A stretch of DNA of 64,000 nt from Paenibacillus planticolens. Lineage in GTDB: Bacteria > Bacillota > Bacilli > Paenibacillales > NBRC-103111. Location of the stretch: NCBI RefSeq assembly GCF_013141725.1, contig NZ_WHNZ01000064.1, positions 62,001-126,000 on the forward strand, written 5' to 3'. Both the position numbers and the translations under genes were made by a program. The notes under the pieces were generated by a model, which did not search any database, was not told the origin of the DNA, and saw only the letters and a program-made list of their open reading frames with translations. Of the stretch, positions 58,040-64,000 are shown in pieces. How positions within the stretch are numbered: position 1 is the first letter of the stretch; the number at the start of each line of letters is the position of its first letter.

Positions 58040-60355
58040 TCATTTAAGCTCTTTGTATTTCCCCGGTGTAATGCCCTCAAACTTCTTAAAAGTCCGGTTA
58101 AATGTATTGATATCCGCATATCCGACTTTGCGCGCAATCTCCATAATGGAAAGGGTTTGCTCGGTCAGCAGCTTCTTCGCCTCCTCCAAACGAGTCCGGC
58201 TTATGAAATCAAGCAGCGCGTCGCCGGTTTGTGCTTTAAATTGCTTGGATAAATAGGAAGGAGTAATCCCGAATTTCTCTCCGATCATCGAGATGTTCAG
58301 ATTTTCTTCGGTATAGTTGGCTTTGACATAAGCGCTAACAAGCTCGCCAATCGGGCTATACTCCTGTTTTCGGCTGGCTTGAACGGACTGGCAGACCTGT
58401 TCGAGAATCGACAAAATTTCCCTTCTCATCTCTTTGATCGTTTCGCATCCGGATAGCCGTTCGACAGGGTTAAACTGTTCCATGAAACCATTTTTATTGG
58501 CCTGCGAGCCGATCTCATTCATGGTTTTCAACATCGTGCTCGCAAGATCGAACATGAGGCATTTGCCGAGCGGTACCGATAACACCGCATTGGTTACGTT
58601 TGTTTCAATAATTTGCTCAATGATCGAGCTCGACTTCTCATAATCGCCAATCTTAACGAAATTAATCAATTGCTGCTCTACATGCAAAGGATAATAATAA
58701 TTTCCAGCCTGGCGGACAGCCTCGGAACTCGGCAATTCGTCGTAACGAATCACAGCTCCGCCCCCAACGACTAGACGATAAGCCATCGCCGAGAGAGCTT
58801 CTTGATAGGCCTCGGCAATTCCGAACAATTCGGAATGGATGCCGCTGATAGATATCGTCAACTGCACATGAAAATGATCAAACAGGAACAATTTCACCTG
58901 CTCGGCAACTCGCCGCAGCTCCTCCGGGTCCTGCCCGCATCCAAAATTGTAAATACATGCCTGCATATCGTCAATCTCCGTCGTGAAGCCCTGATGATCG
59001 CTGCCAATCACTTCTTCCACCACATTCATCATTATGAACTGCATCAATTTCACTTTCTGCGGATCCACTGTGACATCTTCCTGAAATTTGCCGAAATGAT
59101 CGATATGAAACAAAAGTACGGCAAAATGAGGGGAAGCCAGCCGTATATCGTGAGCCGAGAGCGACTCGTGCACGGGAATGTCCTGCTCCAAATTCCCTTT
59201 CAGAAGCCCCTGCAGGAAATGCGAGCGGATGGCGTCCCGGTGCTGGTGCAGGCGGCGATCGACTTGTTCCTTCTCAGCGAATGTATTGTTGAGCGCCTCT
59301 TGCAAAAAGCCGTACTCATTCGTCCCCTCGGCAAACGAAATCCCTGCTTTCATCGAGAAACTCCGAATGAGCAGGTGAATCGGATTGTAATTTTTGCGAA
59401 GGAACAGGAACGTAACCACCCCGCCCAGAAGAAGGCTAAGCAAAATGCTGGCATACACCAGCCTTTTCATATATTTCATCTTGTCGTCGAAGCGCTCGGC
59501 GGGAATCATCGAGATGTATTTCCAGCCTGTTCTTGCCGAAGTGGTATACGAGACAGCGACCTGTTTGCCGGTCACTTCTCCGTAAAAAAGACCGTTTTCG
59601 CCAGAAAACTTGTCATAGGCGAGAAAATCAGGACTTTGCTCGAGCCCGCTTGCAGCGACCAGCCGGTTCTCTTTATCCAGCACTGCAACGGATGTCGCTT
59701 CGGACGGCGGAATATTGGCGAGCAGCTTGGAATCTTTCACAACAAACAGGAGCACCGCTCCCGGCTGATCCCGATTCGTCAATGTAACGGATTTGGCAAA
59801 CAGAACGGCTTTATACGAATTATCATCCTCTGACACCGTAACCGGCGCATATTCCTGGATGTAGCGTTTATCCAAATACGTCTTCCATGCCTCATAGTCT
59901 TTAAGATTCCGTCCGTCCAACATCTGAAACAAATGGCGGCTGTCCGTCCGGTTGCGCGTAGATATCACGGTGTCACTATTTTTGTAATACAGATAGATTT
60001 GTTCAATGAACTCATTGGCTGTCTGGTATACCCGCAAATCATTGGATATCGTGACTAAATCGTAATAATCGTTATCCGTAAGCGGCTGCGAAGTATTGAT
60101 AAAAGCGTTCACCGGTTTATTGAGGGAAATTTCCAGACTCAGCCGCTCAATGCCGCCAAGGCTGTTATCGATCGCCATTTCCATCTGCTTCAGCGCGTTA
60201 TTGTTGGCACGATTCACTTCCGATTCAACCACATGCCAGGAAGCCGCATATAAAATTCCGCTAATGATGATCGGGACGAGCAGCACCGAAATATAAGAGG
60301 TGAGCCAAGTAACCATGACGCTGCGTTTGTTGAACCGGAACCGATTGAACTTCAT
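58040..60355 (-). CDS. Membrane-bound AraC-family transcriptional regulator
   Basis: About 771 residues. Two membrane segments (near residues 15-37 and 298-320) enclose an extracellular sensor domain of the Cache kind. The cytoplasmic part ends with an AraC-type double helix-turn-helix (about 670-771): NLNISMIGEKFGITPSYLSKQF and SIMEIARKVGYADINTFNRTFKK, followed by GITPGKYKEL. Proteins of this layout (YesS/YtdP type) sit next to LplABC importers in Paenibacillus and Bacillus and switch them on when the sugar is sensed outside. ATG 60355 is chosen, nine bases after AAGGGG. It lies between the alginate-lyase-fold gene and the binding lipoprotein. Confidence 0.9.
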   Translation of the reverse strand: MKFNRFRFNKRSVMVTWLTSYISVLLVPIIISGILYAASWHVVESEVNRANNNALKQMEMAIDNSLGGIERLSLEISLNKPVNAFINTSQPLTDNDYYDLVTISNDLRVYQTANEFIEQIYLYYKNSDTVISTRNRTDSRHLFQMLDGRNLKDYEAWKTYLDKRYIQEYAPVTVSEDDNSYKAVLFAKSVTLTNRDQPGAVLLFVVKDSKLLANIPPSEATSVAVLDKENRLVAASGLEQSPDFLAYDKFSGENGLFYGEVTGKQVAVSYTTSARTGWKYISMIPAERFDDKMKYMKRLVYASILLSLLLGGVVTFLFLRKNYNPIHLLIRSFSMKAGISFAEGTNEYGFLQEALNNTFAEKEQVDRRLHQHRDAIRSHFLQGLLKGNLEQDIPVHESLSAHDIRLASPHFAVLLFHIDHFGKFQEDVTVDPQKVKLMQFIMMNVVEEVIGSDHQGFTTEIDDMQACIYNFGCGQDPEELRRVAEQVKLFLFDHFHVQLTISISGIHSELFGIAEAYQEALSAMAYRLVVGGGAVIRYDELPSSEAVRQAGNYYYPLHVEQQLINFVKIGDYEKSSSIIEQIIETNVTNAVLSVPLGKCLMFDLASTMLKTMNEIGSQANKNGFMEQFNPVERLSGCETIKEMRREILSILEQVCQSVQASRKQEYSPIGELVSAYVKANYTEENLNISMIGEKFGITPSYLSKQFKAQTGDALLDFISRTRLEEAKKLLTEQTLSIMEIARKVGYADINTFNRTFKKFEGITPGKYKELK

Positions 60356-60441
60356 TAGCACTAACCCCTTGTCGACATGTTGTAACTGCTTTCATTTATT
60401 ATAGCGAAAAGAAAAAGAACCGTCTCGTCTATCCGTCTCCC

Positions 60442-61569
60442 TTAGATCCAGAGAAGCGGCTGCCGAATCGCCATATTCCGCCGGACTTCCGCCTCCTGCG
60501 GTCTATGGTCGAGCGTGCGCCACAGGGCAAGGAGCCTTTCAGAACCGTAGGCCAGTCCTGCAAGCAATAAGAACGACATTCCGACAGGCCAATGCGCATC
60601 GTATTCTACATCACGCCCATAGGGCCATGTTTGTTTATTTTCCAGGTATGGCAAAAGGAATGCGATTCCCTTCCGTACGCCTCTGCCATCCGAAAGTTCA
60701 AATTCCCACAAGTTCTCGTTCGGCGTAGAGAGGATATGCGTAAGCGTAATGAGATTGTCCAGTGTAAACAGCGAATAGGCATATGGCTTCGTACGGGACA
60801 ATTCACGGGGAAAACTGCCGTCCGCTCCCATTTGTTCTTCAAGCAGCCTGCTCTTGTATTGTTCTCTGCACCAATCCAGCATGGCATGATGACCGGTCAG
60901 CCGAGCGAATGCAGCAGCCTGAACGAACCAGCAGATGCCGTGATTGTTAGGTTCGTTTCTTTCTTCCACCCCTTGCGGATGCTCGTTCATCCATTGCAAA
61001 TACTCCGCGAACCATGAAGAAACCCCTTGCAGAACCTGAGTTTCCGCCGTGGATCCAGGCTCACTCTCCAGAACATGAACGGCTGCCGCCACATCGATCA
61101 GATGCAAAGTATCGATCACGCCGATCCCCCGTCCGTCGCATACTCCGGGTACCGCCTGAGCATAAAGCAGATGCGGATTCATTCGCGTGTTTTCGTTCAG
61201 GAAAAAAGCGTCCAACAGCTGAACGGCCTTTGCTTCGTACCGTTTTTCTCCCGTTATGCGATATGCGGCAGTCAAACTGGCGACCCGAGACCGCATCCGT
61301 CTAAGCAGGATTCGATGTTCATGGAAATTAGCCGGATTGCTCTCACCGTCACGTCGAACGTAGGGCAGTCCATCCGACGTATCGGGATTCGGCCACCAGT
61401 AATCTCCGTTTGAATAATAATCATGCGCGCTCCCAGGACTTTGCGGGGCTCTCGCGTCTGTGATATGTATATTCGGAGTCGTCAGAAAGGCATCCGCCTG
61501 TCGGATGATCGTATTCAGATCCACATATAATCCCCAACTCTCCCGGTTTGTTTGGCACATACTTAGCAT
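60442..61569 (-). CDS. Alginate lyase-fold (PL5-like, PF05426) protein
   Basis: A 375-residue protein without a signal peptide. It matches the alginate lyase (alpha/alpha toroid) family in its characteristic phrases: NGDYWWPNPDTSDGLPYVRRDG near residue 54, RILLRRMRSRVASLTAAYRITG, the core motif NEPNNHGICWFVQ (Asn, Asn, His in or near the active cleft), and GADGSFPRELSRTKPYAYSLF. Family members cut or process uronate-containing sugars by beta-elimination. ATG start behind AAAGGAG. It is the first gene of the importer/GH95 operon, 80 bases before the AraC regulator. A cytoplasmic location suggests that it acts on imported oligosaccharides. True substrate unknown. Confidence 0.84.
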   Translation of the reverse strand: MLSMCQTNRESWGLYVDLNTIIRQADAFLTTPNIHITDARAPQSPGSAHDYYSNGDYWWPNPDTSDGLPYVRRDGESNPANFHEHRILLRRMRSRVASLTAAYRITGEKRYEAKAVQLLDAFFLNENTRMNPHLLYAQAVPGVCDGRGIGVIDTLHLIDVAAAVHVLESEPGSTAETQVLQGVSSWFAEYLQWMNEHPQGVEERNEPNNHGICWFVQAAAFARLTGHHAMLDWCREQYKSRLLEEQMGADGSFPRELSRTKPYAYSLFTLDNLITLTHILSTPNENLWEFELSDGRGVRKGIAFLLPYLENKQTWPYGRDVEYDAHWPVGMSFLLLAGLAYGSERLLALWRTLDHRPQEAEVRRNMAIRQPLLWI

Positions 61570-61700
61570 GTTGACAAACTCCTTTCATGTGAGCGAACAA
61601 TGATTTCATTATATGAAAACCCTTACAACCATGATATCGTCAAAACACAAACTCATCATCAAAATCTCAAATTTTACGGCAATAAAGAGATTTTTTCTAC

Positions 61701-63077
61701 TCATAACCGAAAAAATGGCTTAGGGGAGCTGCTTGTATATCGGGCACGCTCCAGTTCTTCGGCAATAATGCGGATGCCCTCTTCAATTTCTTGCTCGTCG
61801 GTTCGAATGATGCTAAGGCGCAGCAAGTTAAGCTTGGGGAAAGAGGTAAGAAACTGCCTATCGGCTGCCAGTACATCAACGCCACGATTCTCCAATCGCT
61901 TGACCAAATCTTCTGATTGAATAGAGTCCGGAAGGCGTATGGAAGCGAAGAGCCCCCCGCTAGGCGGGATAGAATACAAACATTCTTTGGGCAATAATCG
62001 CTGTGAAATTTCCTTGAGATGTTTAATGCGATGATTGTACAAAGTTTTCATTTGCTTCGCATGATGAGCATACATCCCGGACTTCATGTAGATCTCAAGA
62101 ACGCCTTGAGAAAGCACCGAAGTGCTCAGATCGGCCGTTTGTTTATGCCATTGAAGTACAGGAATAAACGAATCCGGCACGGCGGCCGCTGCAAGCCTTA
62201 ATCCGGGCAGCATCACTTTGGAAAAACTTCTGAGATAAATGACATGACCCGCTCCATGATAAGCGTGAATCGGATCTGCTTTGCTGTTCGTTTCCAAATC
62301 GGCAAGATAATCATCCTCAACGATATAAACGTCATTCGCTTTGGCGAGTTCGGCCAGCCGCTGTTTGTCTTCCGCCGTGTAAGAAGTGCCTAACGGATTA
62401 TGAAAGCGCGGGATTGTATAAAAAAACTTGATCATATTACTTTGAAAATGGCGCTCCAAAGCTGCCCAATCGATCCCGTCAGGCGTTCTTTCGATGCCGA
62501 TTACGGTCTGTCTTTGCGTCTTAAGCGCCGCCAGCATTCCCCAGTAGGTGGGTTGCTCAACCAGAATGTTCGTTTTTCCGTTTGGGAAAGGCATTCCGGC
62601 TAGAAGATGAAGAGCTTGCTGAGCACCTGAAAAAATAAAAACTTGCTGGGCCGAAGGAAAAACCTGCTGCTGCTGAAAAAGCTTCACGATCTCCTGGCGA
62701 AGAGAAAGCAAACCCTGCGGATCGGGATAAGTGAATATGGACGACTCAAATAATTCCATCGCTTTGTTCAAGCATTGACGAAAATCGCTTTGCGGGATCG
62801 ACGCGGGATCGGGAGCCGCTGATGCAAAATCGATCCGTTTGGTTTGCAGCAGAGGAAGGAGCGCTTCTTTCGCTACAACGTAATAACCGCTCTTCGGACG
62901 TGAATAAATGAGATATTGATTTTCGAGTTCCTGATAAACACCAATAATGGTGTTGAGACTGCAGCCGAATCTTTGGCTCTGCGCACGGATGGAGGGCAGC
63001 TTTTGACCTGGCATAATGAGACCATTCACGATGTCCGAACGGATCATTTGCTGAATGGATTCCTTTTTATTTTTCAT
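61701..63077 (-). CDS. MocR-family regulator (GntR helix-turn-helix fused to aminotransferase domain)
   Basis: About 458 residues. I choose ATG 63077 (MKNKKESIQQ), behind GGAGG; the open frame extends 26 codons further without a ribosome site. The N-terminal winged helix (about 5-70) reads LPSIRAQSQRFGCSLNTIIGVYQELENQYL, and the rest is a fold-type I aminotransferase domain with the PLP lysine region YLRSFSKVMLPGLRLAAAAVP. MocR proteins use PLP or its amino-acid adducts as the signal. The gene is divergent from an EamA-type exporter, which it probably controls through the palindrome at 63111-63130. Confidence 0.92.
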   Translation of the reverse strand: MKNKKESIQQMIRSDIVNGLIMPGQKLPSIRAQSQRFGCSLNTIIGVYQELENQYLIYSRPKSGYYVVAKEALLPLLQTKRIDFASAAPDPASIPQSDFRQCLNKAMELFESSIFTYPDPQGLLSLRQEIVKLFQQQQVFPSAQQVFIFSGAQQALHLLAGMPFPNGKTNILVEQPTYWGMLAALKTQRQTVIGIERTPDGIDWAALERHFQSNMIKFFYTIPRFHNPLGTSYTAEDKQRLAELAKANDVYIVEDDYLADLETNSKADPIHAYHGAGHVIYLRSFSKVMLPGLRLAAAAVPDSFIPVLQWHKQTADLSTSVLSQGVLEIYMKSGMYAHHAKQMKTLYNHRIKHLKEISQRLLPKECLYSIPPSGGLFASIRLPDSIQSEDLVKRLENRGVDVLAADRQFLTSFPKLNLLRLSIIRTDEQEIEEGIRIIAEELERARYTSSSPKPFFRL

Positions 63078-63110
63078 AACTATGCCTCCAGCCTGAATAA
63101 TTGAATCTAT

Positions 63111-63130
63111 CATCTGTACCCTTACAGATG
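63111..63130. promoter_or_regulatory. Candidate MocR operator, CATCTGTA-N4-TACAGATG
   Basis: A perfect 8-bp inverted repeat with a 4-base centre in the MocR/EamA intergenic region. A -10 box TATAAT for the EamA gene lies at 63167-63172, though its -35 is weak. Confidence 0.65.
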
Positions 63131-63210
63131 GATAAATAGTCAATATACATAGCATTTTGTAACTATTATAATGCTCATATCATACAGAAGTATACTTTGA
63201 GGTGATTTTA

Positions 63211-64000
63211 ATGAACAAAACGACAAGCGGGTGGATCCATGGTATGCTGGGCGTGCTCATCTTTAGCGGATCGCTCCCCGCAACACGGATGGCTGTGATG
63301 GATTTTGATCCGTTATTCCTCACCGTGTGCCGTGCCACCATTGCCGGGGTGTTAGCGGGAGCGCTTCTTCTCCTTTTCCGGCAGCAGCGTCCTGTCCGGA
63401 GCGACATCGTTCCGCTATTGTTAGTCGCGCTCTGCGTGGTAGCAGGTTTCCCACTGCTAACAGCCCTGGCGCTTCAGTATGTAACATCCGCGCATGCCAT
63501 TATCTACATTGGGCTTCTGCCGCTTTCGACGGCAATCTTCGGCGTATTGCGGGGCGGTGAACGCCCGCGACCTACCTTTTGGATCTTATCGGCGCTAGGT
63601 AGCTTCCTTGTAGCAGGATTCGCTCTAACACAAGGGGCCGCATCTTCACCGGTCGGCGATGCGTTCATGCTGGCTTCTATCCTCGTGTGCGGTTACGGTT
63701 ATGCGGAAGGGGCACGACTCTCACGGAGACTCGGGGGCTGGCAGGTAATCTCTTGGGCGCTCGTACTGTTGCTTCCCGTTATGTTACTGCTCTCGTTGTA
63801 TTACATGCCGGTTTCGTGGGCAAGTATCCATGGTGCCGCACTTTTGAGCCTTGCTTATGTCTCCCTGTTCAGCATGCTCATCGGCTTTGTGTTCTGGTAT
63901 CGTGGTCTTGCTCAGGGTGGTATCGCAGCGGTTGGGCAGCTGCAACTCCTCCAGCCTTTCTTCGGCCTGCTGCTTTCGGCTCTCGTTTTGCACGAGTCTA
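63211..64000 (+). CDS. EamA/DMT-superfamily transporter, C-terminus cut by window edge
   Basis: The first 263 codons are present. ATG 63211 follows GAGGTG by six bases. Eight or nine hydrophobic segments can be traced, with the two-fold EamA repeat: FSGSLPATRMAVMDFDPLFLTVCRATIAG opens the first half, and FMLASILVCGYGYAEGARLSRRLGGWQ the second (both quoted in part). EamA proteins export amino acids, their derivatives or other metabolites (RhaT/YdcZ group). Its divergent partner is a MocR regulator, a common arrangement for amino-acid-related exporters. The last one or two membrane segments are beyond the edge. Confidence 0.9.
   Translation, partial: MNKTTSGWIHGMLGVLIFSGSLPATRMAVMDFDPLFLTVCRATIAGVLAGALLLLFRQQRPVRSDIVPLLLVALCVVAGFPLLTALALQYVTSAHAIIYIGLLPLSTAIFGVLRGGERPRPTFWILSALGSFLVAGFALTQGAASSPVGDAFMLASILVCGYGYAEGARLSRRLGGWQVISWALVLLLPVMLLLSLYYMPVSWASIHGAALLSLAYVSLFSMLIGFVFWYRGLAQGGIAAVGQLQLLQPFFGLLLSALVLHES

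Noticed and set aside
58802-59833. 343-codon open frame on the plus strand
   Set aside because: It lies entirely antisense inside the AraC regulator, which has clear domains; the frame has no ribosome site or recognisable domain.
1-64000. tRNA, rRNA and riboswitch genes
   Set aside because: No sequence resembling these was recognised on reading both strands; absence is by eye only.

Overview
The window looks like chromosome of a Paenibacillus-type Gram-positive (Bacillales, Paenibacillaceae). Evidence: strong AGGAGG-type ribosome sites with frequent GTG/TTG starts, an S-layer-homology (SLH) protein, a Vpr-like subtilase, very large secreted glycosidases with Ig-like, F5/8C, FIVAR, cohesin and dockerin modules, LplABC-type sugar importers with a membrane-bound AraC regulator, and catabolite (cre-like) operators. 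I see no rRNA, tRNA, CRISPR array, phage genes or insertion sequence.

Region 1 (1-20 kb) is a LacI-family regulon. A truncated LacI-type repressor gene at the left edge is followed (all on the minus strand) by a chemoreceptor, a Gfo/Idh/MocA dehydrogenase, a tripartite tricarboxylate-type transporter (tctA, tctB, tctC) and two secreted proteins of 1098 and 2888 residues. The palindrome GTAAACGTTTAC occurs eight times, with several near matches, in the promoters and leaders of these genes. Four good sigma-A promoters can be read, for the repressor, tctC and both large secreted proteins; at the last three an operator or cre site lies at or just after the predicted start point. The likely theme is breakdown of an acidic or pectin-like polysaccharide outside the cell, uptake of a small acidic product and its oxidation inside.

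Region 2 (20-40 kb) is more ordinary: a Vpr-like protease and an SLH surface protein, a second chemoreceptor, an MFS exporter, a UgtP-like glycosyltransferase / MFS / NodB-deacetylase cassette, a TetR-regulated DHA2 drug exporter, a PLD-type lipoprotein nuclease, a zinc-ribbon P-loop kinase-like protein, an unknown propeller-like membrane protein coupled to an MmcQ-fold gene, and a Bcr/CflA exporter. Two intergenic regions carry the same unusual 21-bp repeat in a (+,+,-,-) order.

Region 3 (40-52 kb) holds two giant secreted glycosidases, a GH35 beta-galactosidase and a GH2 enzyme. Each ends, like the two large proteins of region 1, in a cohesin module followed by a dockerin. Region 4 (52-61.6 kb) is a cytoplasmic sugar-use operon: alginate-lyase-fold protein, membrane AraC regulator, LplABC importer and a GH95-like hydrolase. 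The right end has a divergent MocR regulator / EamA exporter pair.

The most interesting feature is the presence of both a cohesin and a dockerin on each of four secreted proteins, with matching predicted recognition residues in all four dockerins and no separate scaffoldin in view. This suggests a scaffold-free, self-linking extracellular enzyme complex, partly under one LacI regulator. That is an inference from module order; binding has not been shown.
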